Positions 43,728-55,651 of a stretch of 64,000 bases of DNA are shown here, one piece after another. Numbering within the stretch: the stretch's first letter is position 1; every line of letters begins with the position of its first letter. Under the pieces are notes generated by a model, which worked only from the letters and a program-made list of their open reading frames with translations, had not been told where the DNA came from and ran no database searches. Made by a program: the position numbers and the translations under genes. Origin of the DNA: Glaciozyma antarctica PI12 (taxonomy: Eukaryota; Basidiomycota; Microbotryomycetes; Kriegeriales; Camptobasidiaceae); the NCBI GenBank assembly GCA_002917775.1, contig KZ627148.1, positions 576,949 to 640,948 of the forward strand. The letters are read 5' to 3'.

Positions 43728-46700
43728 TCACTCCCCCAGCATCCTCTCCCCCTCCGTCCCGAGCGTGTTCGCACGACTCCTCGCCGCATTCGACCTCGTC
43801 GGCGAAACAGGTGCCGTCTCAGGCGACTCGGGAATCGTGCTCTTACGATTCCCGAAAATGGCGGATCGGATCGACGACGAGCGTTCGCGGTTGGGAGAGC
43901 GGAGGAAGGGGTTGAGCTCGACTTTGCCGACGCGGATCGATCCCTTGCGAGGTCGAGTTCGAATCGAGGGGTCGCTCGTATCTGCAAAGAAAGAGTTAGT
44001 CGCGACGTCGCGAATGGGAGAGGAATGCACGCACGAGAGGTGTAGCGACGAATAGGAGCTGGAAGCATGCCGTCGGCCTGGTCGAACCCGTACCCTCGTC
44101 CCGATCCTTCGCGCATCGCTCCCGTCAACATGTCGTGCGTGACGCTCTGCGACGTCGAGACCCGACCAAGCTGGTACGTGTCCTGGCGCGAGGGGACCGG
44201 TCGACCGGCAGCCGTGTTGAAGATCGGAGCCTCGTCGTGCGCGTGCTCTGAGCCTCCCTCCTTCTCGAAGCGAGAGCCGGCGGCGACCTGGGGCATGAAG
44301 GGGTCGTGGATCCAGTCGCTGCGAAAAGGAATCGAGTCAGTCGCTGCGGAAATGAGGGAGAGAGAGAGAACGCACTGGTTCGGGTCGCGCTTCGAAACGT
44401 AGGCCAGGATATCGATGTCGCTCGGGTAGTAGTTCTCGGTGTAGAACCGGTACAGGTAGCGAGGGAGGAGGGAGAGGAGGATCGTGAAGAGCATGCCGAG
44501 CCAGAAGTACGCCGACGGCCAGAGGAACGCGTTGTTGCCGAGGACGTACGTCCAGATGAAGCCGGGCGTGAAGGCGGAGTAGACGGCGGTGTAGAGGGTG
44601 ATGAGGATGGGACCGATAAGAACACCGCCGAGCACCCACCAGTTCCACGAGTGGGTGTTGAGCCCATTGTAGAAGTTGGCAGCGAAGACGGCGGCGAGAG
44701 CCATGACGGTCTGCGAACGGGCGAAACGATCAGCACCGGCTCAACGGTGAGATTCCAGCGCGCCGACTCACCGAGAACTCGTACATCTGAATGTCGTAGC
44801 CGTCGCTGCGAGCCGTGGTCGTGTCGTAGGCGTAAAGGAGGAAGAAGTAGATGACGGCGGACTGGGTAAAGCGTCTCAGCAGTCGCCCAACGTCAGAGCT
44901 CAGAAAGGATCGCGTACCTGGTAGATTCCGTCGAGCATGTAGACCGAGAAGCGCCACAGGCCGAAGAGGTGTCCTCCGCTCCCGTACTTGTACAGCTCGG
45001 GAACCTTGACGAGAACGTCGTCCTTGATGTTGCGGTCAAAGACTCCGATCGCGATGACGGGAACTGAGGAGCGAAGCGTTAGCAAGAATCTTGGGGCACT
45101 GTGTCGAACTACGCACCGAGAGTCCAGAAGACGTTCCAGAAAAGGAGATAGGTGTACTCGTAGACGGTCGTCGCCGAGTAGCCGCAGTAGAACTGGAACC
45201 AGAAGAGGATCCCGATTCCGATAATCTCCTTATAGAAGAAGTTAACGATCATGTTGGCGTTTCGCATGTACGACCAGTGGCCGTGGACGAGGAGGAGGCG
45301 ATTGAGGTAGCGGAACTGGCCGATGGCATAGTCGGACGAGTTGACGGCTTGAAGTCCTTCCTCTCCTGCGACTCCGACTCCGATATCGGCGGCCTGGATC
45401 ATCGAGACGTCGTTCGCGCCGTCGCCGATAGCGAGGCACATGGCCCCGAGGCCGTCCTTGACGAGGTGAACGATGAGCGCCTTCTGGAGGGGCGACGTCC
45501 TGCAGCAGATGACGGCCTTGCACCTCGTCGCGAGCTCGAGGAGTAGGTCCTTGGTAAAGTCCTCCGCGAACGCGTGGCGGAGCGAGGCGCCGTCGATGAC
45601 GAGTCCGTAGCCTCCAGGGCGCGTGCCGTTGTCCTCGCCGACGATATCGCTGACGCCGGAAGCGCCAGTAACCGTGCGATGCAGGCCAGCTCCGCGACGA
45701 ATGCTGCCTGAGCGACGACTCTGAGAGCGCTCCAGCTCGGGGGGCTGGTTGTCGAGCGTGTCGACGAGGCCGGAGGCGTCGAAGAACTTTTCAAGGGCGT
45801 TCTTGAGCTGGTTGTAGGTCGAGTTGGGCTTGCCGTACTCGCCGCCCTTGATGATGATGACGTTCATGTCGCGCGAGAGGAGGTTGCAGGTCTTGGCGAT
45901 GGCGATGGCGGTCTCGAGCTTGTCGCCGGTGGCGACCCAGATCTGCGAGTGGGGCGCACGATCAGCTCGCAGCTTTTGAAAGGCCAGAAGAAGCAACGAA
46001 CCTTGAGTCCAGCGCGCTTGAGGTCAGCGATAGCTTCGGGAACACCGTCCTGGAGTCGATCCTCGATGGCGGTCGCTCCGAGGAGGGTAAGGTTGATCTC
46101 GAGCTTCTCGGCCACTCGCTCCATCTCGTCGTCGCGGTGCTCGATGAGCGTCGTCGCCACTTGATATTCGCGCTCCCAGATCTCGTACTCGGCCTCGTCC
46201 AAAGGCTTGTAGGCGAGGCAAAGAGTGCGAAGTCCTTTAAAAGCAGTTCGACGTTGGCCTGTTTCGATGCGGAAAGGTTCACCGACAGCTCACCTTCGTT
46301 GGCAAACTCCTCGAGGTGCGTATCGGTCGTCTTCTTGAGGTCCTCGTTTCCTGGCGCCAGTCGCTCGAAGATGACGTTGTCGGCGCCCTTGGTGAGGAGG
46401 ACGAGAGATCCATTCTCGCTGTCGCCGCCGAGACGTCTCAAGACGACGCTCATGCGCTTCCTCGCGCTCGAGAACTCGATGACATTAAGGAGCTCGAACT
46501 CGACGACGTCGGGATCGTGGGGAGTCGAAAGGCGGAGGATGTTCTTGTCGCGGCCGAGAAAGACGAATCCGACGTCGGCGGCAGCCTGCACGAGGGCTGC
46601 TTCGTCGGGGGACTGCGCCTTGTAGGTGATGAGGCCGTCTTCTTCGGCGGCGAGGACGGTGTGGCAGAGGGCGAGGTTGGAGAAGAAGGCGTAGAGGTTG

Positions 46701-49360
46701 GTCGCTTGGGGAGAGTCGCGCTGGGCGAGGTCGCGCTCGATCTCGGCGTCGTGGAAAGGGAGGAGGACTCCAGCGGCGAGCTTGGTCTTCGGCGCGTCGA
46801 CGTTGGCGGTTCCGGCTCCCTTCTCCGCTTGGCCATCTTCGGAAGTGCTCGACGGAATCCGAGTGGCGTCCCCGTCCGACGAGGAAGTGCTCTTGACGTC
46901 CGTCGCAGGCAAGACGGTGTCGTCCGAGGTGACGGGGTCGCCGATGTAGACCTTGCCGCCGACCGAGCACTGCTGGAAAACCATCGCGTTCTGCGTGAGG
47001 GTGCCGGTCTTGTCGCTGAAAATGTACTCGATCTGGCCGAGGTCGTCGGAGAGGTTCCAGCTCCTAGCGGCCGTCCTGCGCTTCGTCGTTCCCGAGCGGT
47101 ACATGATATCGTCGTCCGCCCAGATGAAGAAGGCTTGGAGAAGTCGCACGAACTCGATGGAGATGTAGAGAGAGATGGGGACGATGTTCTGAAAGGCGAT
47201 GAGGGCGTTGGCAAAGGTGACGATGCCGTTGACGCTCGGATTGTCGCCAGGTCGGTTGGCGTCGAAGAGCCAGTACGCGCCGCGACCGAGGTAAGACCTC
47301 TGCAAAGCCCAGTCGACGACGGCGCACATGATGCACATCATCGCGAGAAGGACGAGGTTGAGCAGGCTGCGCACCAAAAAGCTCGTCAGTTCTGGATGGC
47401 ATCGAGCAAAGGAGCGAGAGCGACGCACACCATGGGGTTCATCTGACGCTCGACCCTGCTACGCTTGCTCGGCGTTCCTCCAGAGTTGAGCACGATCTTC
47501 GTATCGCGACCAGTCATGACGACGACTCCGATGACCCAGTCGGTGTTGCGGACGACCGTTCCTCGCAGCAAGACGGTGTTGAGGTTGACGGGGCATCGCA
47601 GCTGAAGCCCATCCTTGCCGAGACGACCATCTTGAAGGACGACGGCGGCGTTGTACTGGAACATGTTGACGTCGGCGGGTTCAGATTCGATGACGAACTT
47701 GGCGTCTTGAGCGATTTGGGTCGAGGTTCGTAGGTGGGTGAGCTCGGGGACGGCGTGGCGCGACTTGAGGTTCGTCTCGCCATCGAGGTTCTTCGTCTCG
47801 ACGTAGCAGACGTTCTCCTCCTCGGAAGTAGCGCAGACGACGAGATCTGCAGCGACGGGATCAGTTGACGCCTCGCGAAGCATACGAAAAGCCAAGCTTA
47901 CCGGCGGGAACGCTCTCGTCTCCCCTGAGCCTCACAAAGTCGCCGACCTTGAGATCCTCCCAGGACTCCCTGACCCACTTCGCCTGCGTCTCGTCGTGAT
48001 GTCCGAAGTGAGGGAGGTGGGGCGTGTGCATGAGCTCCCCCGGCTGCTGAGGCCTGTCGAGAGGTCCGATGTCGAGCTCGTCGGCGTAGTGGTCGCCGTC
48101 CTCCCTGTCCTCCGGCTTCGGGACCTTGGGCGCGCTGAAAGGCGCCTTGGTCGTCCCTTTCTCCTTCTCCTTCTCCTTCCCTCCCTCCTTGACAACTCCA
48201 CCTCCGGGCGCATCGAGCAGGGCTTCGGGTTCCTGGCCGCCGTCGAGAGATTGCGCGTTCTTCTTGTTTAGGAGCGTCGGTCGTCGGACTCGGCGCTTGC
48301 CCCAAGAAGCCCTTCTTGCGCCCGAGAAGCTCCTCCTCTGCGCTCGTCGCTGCCTGCTGTGATGAGCGTGCGCCTGAGGAAGAAGGTGGAGACGAAGGAT
48401 GGGAGGCCGAAGGAGCGCCCTTTGGTGCGACTAAGGTTGGGATTGTGGAAGGAGCCGCGAAGAGCGAGGACCTGGATGGGAGCGAGATCAGCTTCTGAGC
48501 CTCAGCAGGCCTGCACGCGAAGCTCACCTGGATGCCGTTGATGGAACGATCGCTCTGGTGACGCTTGAGATCCTCGTAGCCGTCCTTGATGGCGGTAATG
48601 GCGAGAACGACGAGTAGGGGGAGTGCGGCGAGAGCGGGGGAGACGGTGTAGAATCGAGGGAAGAACTGGAGGATGACGAGGACTGTGGAGCGAAAGCTAG
48701 TCAGTACTGGCTTCGAGCGAGAGTAGTCAGGTGTGTCCATCATCGCCGAAAGATCCTCCCCGACGCGTTCAGTCGAGTTGACCCACGCGAACGTGAGCTC
48801 ATCGTACGCAGCAGCTGCTGCAGCTGGCACAACCCGATAAGCTCCTCCGCCGAGTTTCATTCAAGCTCCATCACCTACACCAGCTCCCGAGCCTCTCCCC
48901 TCCCTCCCACACGCCTAATGAAGAGGACCGAGCGAACTAAAGCCGAGGGCTTGCACTCACCGAGGAAGAAGATGTTGGCGACACGGCGGAACTGCTCGAG
49001 CAAGTTCCTCGGTAGAAAGGTGATGATGTTGTACTTGCTCGTGAGGACCTGGTTGCTCTCGAAGATCCACCCTTCGCCTGGGACTTCCTTGCGCCCGTAG
49101 CCCTGCTGGACCTTCTTCTTCTCCATCGTGCCGTCGGGACCTTCGATCTCCTTGTGCTTCGACAGGCCCCATATGGCAATCTTGGGAGCGGTGATGGTCG
49201 CGTGGGATGGGAGAGGAACGTTGACGAGGACGGAACGGGGGACAGGTCGAGGGCGTTTGGGATCGAAGAGGCTGAGGAGGTCGAAATTTGAGATCCTGGT
49301 GAGGAAGCGAGAGACGGGGTTGGTAGGGCCCCGTTTGGGGATGCGGGCGGTTGTTCCCAT
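43728..49360 (-). CDS. Type IV P-type ATPase, phospholipid flippase (Dnf type)
   Basis: Membrane pump moving phospholipids from the outer to the cytosolic leaflet. The start [20 protein letters not shown] (ATG at 49360) is followed by [35 protein letters not shown] and the first two membrane segments. The actuator motif is [13 protein letters not shown] (about 47770), the phosphorylation site is [15 protein letters not shown] (about 47010), then [17 protein letters not shown] (about 46060), [20 protein letters not shown] and [20 protein letters not shown] (about 45420). Six C-terminal membrane segments follow from about 45380 to 44430, then a disordered tail ending [10 protein letters not shown] at 43728. 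Between the NGIQ exon and [14 protein letters not shown] lies a long charged insert ([15 protein letters not shown]). That region's introns are provisional. The [12 protein letters not shown] form favours Dnf1/2 over Drs2. It probably needs a Cdc50-type partner. Confidence 0.9.
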
Positions 49361-50104
49361 GGCTGATGGGAGAGGGGGAGGCCTGCGCGAACGCCGAGGG
49401 GAGCTGCGTTGTTGTTCGACGCCGAGGGTAGGGCGCGGGCGACTGTGGCGTCGCTGAGTTGGACTGCGTGTAGATCGGGAGGTCGGTAGTCGTGCTCAGC
49501 GGTTGCCCTGGGACCTGTGAGCAGGCTGGAGGGAGGGAGGTGGTGGTTTGAAGAAGACCGTTGCGGGAGGCTGGCGCGCCAACTCCGAATGCTGCGGCTT
49601 CTCCCTCTCCGGCTGACAAGGTTTCGCAAGCGCAGATCTCTTCCCCAAGTTGCAGAGCTAGGCTCAACGGTAGATAGTTGTCGTTACGCATAGCTTGTCT
49701 CGTTCTTGCTTCGCGGCCGCGATCTTGCTTGCTGCCAGTCTCTCGCTCGCGCGATGGACTCGAAGGATTTGAAGCTCCCTTGGCAGCGACGAGTGGTGCG
49801 GAGGTCGCTCGAGCAATTTGGAAAGTGCAAGTTGAACAGCGGGAGCTTGCGGGCGCCTAGTAGATCTATCGGGAGCAGCGTTGAAGTTAGGATACCGCGA
49901 CGGTGTCAACGCAGAGACCGTCTCCAGCTTTGACAACGAGACCGGCTGAGCAGAGATACGAGCAGAAGCAGAAGTGGAAAAGCGGTGAAAGGAGCTTGAC
50001 GAGCGAAGGAGATCAGCGCACGAGGAGACGAGGGAGGGAGCGAGGTCGTATTCCACGCCGCGCTAAGCTGAAGCCCGCTCCAGCTACCCAGCTCCCCTCA
50101 CGCG
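49361..50104. other. Intergenic, flippase promoter region
   Basis: About 740 bases upstream of the flippase start and downstream of the next minus-strand gene. No coding or RNA feature recognised. Confidence 0.4.
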
Positions 50105-51155
50105 TCAACCTCGTCGACGTTCCCAGATGGCGACGGCATCCGTGAGCTCTCCTGAAAGTGTTCCGCATCGGCGAATCTTCGCAGGGAGCCCAACCAGCGA
50201 GGTGCTGTTCGACAACAACATCAGCTTTCGCAGCAGGTTTCAAGCGTGACCAGAACTCACCAGCATCGCCCTCCCCAATCTTTTGCACCTCAAACGTCGT
50301 GACCGAGCAGTTGGCGACTCGCTTTTTGATGCCTTCTGCGACCTCGTCCTCGACAAGAGTGATCTGGTAGTCATTTCGACGATCGTTGACTAGTCCAGCC
50401 ACCAGGGCTCGAATAGATCCGCCGTGAGAGACGAGGAGGATGTGTTGATCTGAGGTTGGAGGAGGGTGGGAGGCCGAAGTAGGGAACAGCGAGTCCCAGA
50501 ATGAGAGTAGGCGATTGAGGAGGACCGGGGCCGGCTCAATCGTGGTGATATCGATGCCTTCGTCACCCCATCGCTTGCCCTGCGAATGACGAAGCCGGTC
50601 GGATAGCGAGGGAGGTCGAGGTACGCAGGGAAGGGAGGGAGAGCAGAGCAGGGGTCAGTCTCCTTCGCGATGGCAAGGCGGCAAAGAACGCGCCTGCAAG
50701 TCACCAAGATGCTACGAACGAGCTCGAATCAGCCAACCCTCTACGCAGCCGTGCTCTAGAGGACTCACTCGTTCCCTAATCCGCTCGTCCAGCTGTAGCT
50801 CGGGTGCTTCCTCTTGCTCCAACAGAATAAGCTCCGCCGTCTGCAAGCAGCCCCACACGATCAGCTTCTCCTTTCCTCCGAAGGGTCGCCTCAACTCACC
50901 CGCCGTGCCCTCGATAGATCGCTCGCCCAAGCCTGGTCAAAGACGATGCCGGTGGAGCGGAGAAACCGTCCCGTCACGCGAGCCTGTGCCTCTCCTTCTT
51001 CGTTGAGAGGTGTATCCAGGTGTCCCTGCACAATCTTGGCCGCGTTGTGGTCCGTTTCGCCGTGCCGCTGTGTCGGGAGAACGCGCTCAGCTTTCGTGTG
51101 GAGTGGCTCGGAGCAGCTCACGTACGATGATGGAGACAAGGATCTTGGAGGGCAT
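50105..51155 (-). CDS. Histidine phosphatase superfamily (phosphoglycerate-mutase-like/TIGAR-like)
   Basis: Small cytosolic phosphatase of the RHG family. Exon 1 MPSKILVSII (ATG at 51155) joins across an intron to RHGETDHNAAKIVQGHLDTP, which contains the phospho-accepting histidine. NEEGEAQARVTGRFL, then WASDLSRARR and the second histidine block HILLVSHGGSIRALVAGLVN follow (about 50400). The catalytic glutamate probably lies in the RIRE segment near 50780. The tail after the last intron reads WLGSLRRFADAEHFQESSRM and stops at 50105. The motifs resemble fructose-2,6-bisphosphatase/TIGAR and broad-range fungal PGM-like proteins. The substrate cannot be told from sequence. Divergent from the SET gene. 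Confidence 0.85.
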
Positions 51156-51725
51156 GAGCGCAGAACAGTGACTGGCTAAGACTGAGAGGGAGAGAGACTG
51201 CGAGGAGAGGAGAGTGGGAGGCAGGAGCCAAGCTGGGGAGCTGGGATCTGGGATCTCGGAGGAGAGGAGACGCGTTTAACGCAGGCTTCCTCTCTTCTTC
51301 TTCCTCCTCCCGAGAGGCGAGCCACTGCTCTAGTCCTTATCAGCCGCTGAGTTCTGCTACCCCACCGCGACTACAGCGAACGTGCAGCGACCCTGCGGTA
51401 CAGCAAATCCTGTCGGCCGTCGTCCTCCCGTTCTCCTTCGCTCGCGTCGTTCCTGTGAGTGGAGCAGCGCATCGTCCTGGAGGTCAGCATTCTGACACTG
51501 TAGAACGCAGTTCCGTCTACTCTCCGATCGCTCCGCGTTCACCAGCGGCGTCGCCCTTGCCAATCTCGACCTCTCTCCACCTCCCGACCGCACCACCCTC
51601 CCTGCGTTTTCCTACTGCTCGTTTGCTCAAAAAGCACAGAGTAAGCACATTTAGACAAGTTTTACGAGTCTTCCGGCGCTGCTTCGGGATCCTGACCTCG
51701 CTCTTCCCCTCTTCTCGCTCTCCAG
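51156..51725. other. Divergent intergenic region
   Basis: About 570 bases between divergent starts, with C/T-rich tracts. A possible 5' UTR intron of the SET gene lies within about 51640-51725 (acceptor directly before the ATG). No other feature recognised. Confidence 0.4.
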
Positions 51726-53419
51726 ATGGCCACCAACGTCGAGATGTGGGACGACCTGCTCGAGTGGCTAGCCACAATGGAAGGCGGAGAGCACGCTGCT
51801 GAGAACGTTCGACTTGTGGAAACCGCAGGTACGCTTTCGCACTCCAGGTCTTGGCCGAATCCACCTGACACTACGCCATCCGCCAGCCGGGCGAGGCCTC
51901 GTAGCTCGAGCGGACCTTCCAGTACCCGCCTTTCGAGGTCTTCTTGGGAGAATAAACTGACGTTCTCTTCCAGCCAGACACTCTCCTCGTCTCCATCCCC
52001 ACCGAAGCCCTCCTCAACACCTCGACTCTCCGCCCTTTCTACCCTCTCCACTTCACCAAAACCTTCACCTCGACACAATGGATCTCTCTCCACCTCGCCC
52101 TCCAACAAGACCGCCACACCCGCAGCGTCGAACTCGACTCTCCCGCCTCTCCCGCCGACAAATTTTGGCCATTCCTCGCTTCGCTTCCGCAGGGGTTCCC
52201 TACCGTCCCGCTCGAATGGTCAATCGGCCGACGGACAGCAAAGGAGATCTGCCAGGAGTTTAAGGTGGGAAACGACGATGTTTCGCTCTTCGAAAGAGTA
52301 GAGAACGTTGAGACGCAGAGGCAGCAGGCGTCGTTGCTGGCGTTGATGCCTCCCAGCGTGCGCAAATGCGCTACGGACGTCGAGAGTCGTTTCAAGTTGG
52401 ACTGGCTGTTTGTCCAGGATGCATGGGTGAGCTCGGTTCCCTTCTAAGCTGTCGCTAGTATCTCGAGCTGACATCGGACGCAGGAATCGCATCGCAAAGT
52501 CAACGAGACCGCTCCGAGGGTACTCTTCCTGGACTTCCTTCTCGCTTGGCTCAACGGTATGCTCCGTATTCCGCAAACAACTGCAGAAGCTGACTCCTTG
52601 CACGCAGTCAACAGCCGCTGCGTCTACTTCGACCTCGGCCAAAAGACGAGCGATTCCTTAACCCTAGCCCCAATAATCGACATGATCAACCACGCCGACG
52701 GGCGCTTAGTGCGTCTCCCCCTCTCCTCTCTGCCCTCGCTAACCTCTCGCAGACCAAGCCCCTCCAAAGCCCGCACTCCCTCTCCTTCTTCAGTCCCCCC
52801 GAAGGCTCTCCCGACCCCGTCCTACGAGCAGGCGACGAATTAGGCTTCACGTACGGCGCACACGAGGATCCGATACTCCTAGCCGAATACGGCTTCACCC
52901 TCGGTCGAAGTAATGCCTACAACAACGTTCCTATCGACGAACAAATCTCCTCGCTATTCGAAGCCCAAGGCGAATCGGAGAGGATCAAGCAAGGGATTCT
53001 AGAGGATGAGGGGTACTGGGGGTACGTTCCTCTCGTCTCCTCTCGCGCGACGTAGCTGATGAGGGAGCAGAGATTGGACCCTCCAAGCGAGCCCTGAGCC
53101 CGCCAGCGCAAGCTGGCGCGTCCTCGTCGCTCTTCGTCTCCTACACCTCTCTCTCTCCTCTCTGGAAGGATGGTACGACGTCATTAACGGAGAAACCGAC
53201 ACTGTCTCGGTGGCGAATGAGGAGCGCGTGGAGGGGAGTGTTAGCGCGCTTTGTGTGGAGCTGAGGAGGGAGAGGGAGGAGGGAGGGAGGAGGTGTGAGG
53301 GGGTTGGGGAGGGGTGGGGAGAGGCGGAGAGGGGGTGTTTGGAGATGCTGAAGGGGGTTTGGGAGGAGGAGGCGTGGATTGTGGAGCAGGTTGCGAGGAA
53401 TGTTGGGGTGGCGAATTGA
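51726..53419 (+). CDS. SET-domain protein lysine methyltransferase (SETD3/Rkm-like)
   Basis: Predicted cytosolic S-adenosylmethionine-dependent protein methyltransferase of the RuBisCO-LSMT/SETD3 type. It starts MATNVEMWDDLLEWLATMEG (ATG at 51726). Spliced exons give AGRGLVARADLPPDTLLVSI, the entry motif of the SET fold, then TQWISLHLALQQDRH and a helical insert (VENVETQRQQASLLALM). LAPIIDMINHADGR is the NH motif binding the cofactor (about 52670-52700). GDELGFTYGAHEDPILLAEY is the C-terminal SET tyrosine motif with FTYG (about 52840). The substrate-binding domain ends in a Glu/Arg/Gly-rich stretch and WEEEAWIVEQVARNVGVAN at 53419. About six introns. Likely targets are ribosomal proteins or translation factors, by analogy with Rkm enzymes. 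Confidence 0.88.
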
Positions 53420-53741
53420 TGGAGCTCGTTTACAGTACGCTCTGTGGCGTTCCTGCGTGCTTGAAGTCTGGAGGGAGAGGTCTCTCAGAGCTTAGAGTCT
53501 TTCGACGTTGTGAACGTCGCCGAATTCTTTCACCTCCGCAAGTTCATGACCTGGCGGCGAGCTGGTCGCCTCGGGTGCGCACCCGAGAGATGCTGAGCGA
53601 AGTCGCATGTCGCTGGAAGTATCGTACTGACTGATTCGCGAGCAGAACGCCTGCTCGCGACGAAACAAAAAGCAGAGCGAGTACACCAAGCCAACCTCCC
53701 TCGCACAAAGCCCCACTCCGAATTCCATTCCCACCGTCCGC
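53420..53741. other. Convergent intergenic region
   Basis: About 320 bases between convergent stops; no feature recognised. Confidence 0.4.
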
Positions 53742-55651
53742 CTACCCCGAATGCTCCACCACGATCGTCACCAACTTACCACCCCTCACCACCGTCTTCA
53801 TCTGCTCCGGCACCGCCTTCTCCTCGAAAACCCCTTCCTCCTCCCCCTCGACCGGCAACGAGACATTCACGCTGGAGCTCTTAGCGGTAACGATCTCTAC
53901 GTCCAAGCTCTCTTTCGAGAGGAAGATCTGTCCGCCGTCCGTCCCGTCGATGAGGATCGTGGGTACACGACCGAGGATCTGGACGGTGAAAGAAGGGGAG
54001 GAGGAGATGGCGAGAGAGGAGACGGTTGAATCGAGGAGGAGGGAGACTTTGTGGCAGTTGACTGTGTGCGGGGTTAGTGAGGAAGGGGAGGGAGAGCGGG
54101 AGACGGACCGAGGGAGACGGCGTTGACTTTGCCTTTGATTTGGATTACCGAGGACTTGACGTTGAAGACGTTGATGATCTGGTTGATCTCGGTGGGGTCA
54201 ATGAGGATGTTGGGGTTGTTCTCGTGGTTCTCCTGCTCGTCTCTCGTCGTCAGCCACCAGCTCTCTAGGGACGAAGGTGGGAGAACGCACGATGTTCCAC
54301 TTGTTCCCGTCTAACTCGGTCTTGGGCGGCTTCTTCTGGAACGAGTGCGGCTTGGGAGGCTTCTGGGGTCCCTTGCCCACCGCTGCAGCAAACCCCAATC
54401 AGCTCCACTCGCATTCCTCGCACGAAAGACTCACGACCAGTAGGCACGACTCCTCCAGCCCTGAGCTCCGGGTTCTTATGCGTCATCTCGCTCTTATCGA
54501 CCTTCTTCAAGCCAGCCGTGATTCCTTCGCCCTTGTTGAGCGCTGCGAAGACGCCACCCATGTCGCCTGCGGCGGGCTTGGGAGCGGCTGCTGCTGCTGC
54601 GGGAGCGGGCGCGGAGGGTGCGGGAGGAGGAGGGGGAGGAGAGGGAGGGCCGGAGGAGGAAGGCGCGGAAGTGGCGGAGTAGGTGGTAGGATCGACTCCC
54701 TGTGAGAGCATTAGGGGAGCTCAAGGAATGGGGCAAGTGAGGGGAAGGAGAGGAAGACGCACCTTGGCGTTCCAGACGAGTCCAGTGGTGTGGTGAGCAA
54801 GAACATACTTGCGCAAGTCCTCGAGAAGTGCGATGAACGAGCGAGCCCATTCGACTTGCTTCGGGTCCCTGTTCGCGCCTCAAATCAGTCAGAGCGTAGC
54901 GAGAGAACGAGAGTCGCGCACGTCTCCTTGTTGTCCTTGACGACTCGGTTGGCGTAGAACTGTGCGCTGTCCTTCATGTCTCCAACGTACGGAGCCGGCT
55001 TGCTGTCCTGTCGCGCGCGAACACACACATCAGCTCCCCACTCGGGGCACCATCGGCAGACGCGTAACGACTCACCAGCGTCACCCATCCCAGCGCCGGG
55101 ATCCCCTCGCTAACAGTGCTAAGCTGGTTGATCTCCTTTGCCGGCCTGTTCTTCTCTTTGGTGTCGACGACGGCGACGAGCGCACTCTGAGTCGGGCCCA
55201 GGAGAGTCGCGTAAGCCGGGGCCGAGGAACTGAGCTTGGTGCACGCCGCCGCGAGAGCGATAAAGTCCTTCTGCGCTGCAAAGGCCGCTGTGACTTGCGT
55301 AGCCTGCGAGAGTACGCGCGTTAGCTGGAGCGAGAGAGGGGGGTCGATGACGATGAGACTGACCTGCGTTGCGACGAGTCCTCCAATCTCCTTGCTGAGA
55401 GCGAGGTACTTGGCCAGTGCCCCGTCGATGAGCTCCTCGAACGCCTTTACGCTGGGAGGGACGGCCACCTCCAGGACGGCAGGGGCTGACGGGGCCGAAG
55501 CGGAGTGTGCGGCGTGGTGGTGAGCTGCGGTCGAGGGAGGCTGCTGGGCGAGAGCGATATCCTCCAGGCGGGAGGTGGCTGCTTCGAGTCGCTTGAGCAA
55601 GGTGGAGAGGGATCCGACTCCTGAAGAGGGGATAGCTGTGCCCGTGTTCAT
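53742..55651 (-). CDS. SRV2: Adenylyl cyclase-associated protein (CAP/Srv2)
   Basis: Actin monomer recycling factor that also binds adenylyl cyclase. The N-terminus contains LSTLLKRLEAATSRLEDIAL, the RLE oligomerisation and cyclase-binding helix (ATG at 55651). The helical folded domain has FEELIDGALAKYLALSKEIG, WVTLDSKPAPYVGDMKDSAQ and FYANRVVKD. A proline stretch (PPSPPPPPPAPSAPAP, about 54640) precedes the WH2-like segment GITAGLKKVDKSEMTHKNPE. The C-terminal beta-helix (CARP) domain has WNIENHENNPNILIDPTEIN, VNAVSLVNCHKVSLLLDSTV and ILGRVPTILIDGTDGGQIFL. The stop is at 53742 after VTIVVEHSG. Domain order is complete. Divergent from HAT1 over 1.2 kb. Confidence 0.94.

Noticed and set aside
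43288-44055. 255-codon plus-strand open frame at the flippase 3' end
   Set aside because: Largely antisense to the flippase C-terminal tail and its introns, with no motif or splice support.
46316-47446. 376-codon plus-strand open frame inside the flippase
   Set aside because: Mirror of the conserved P-type ATPase core on the other strand; GC-rich coding DNA often leaves such open antisense frames.
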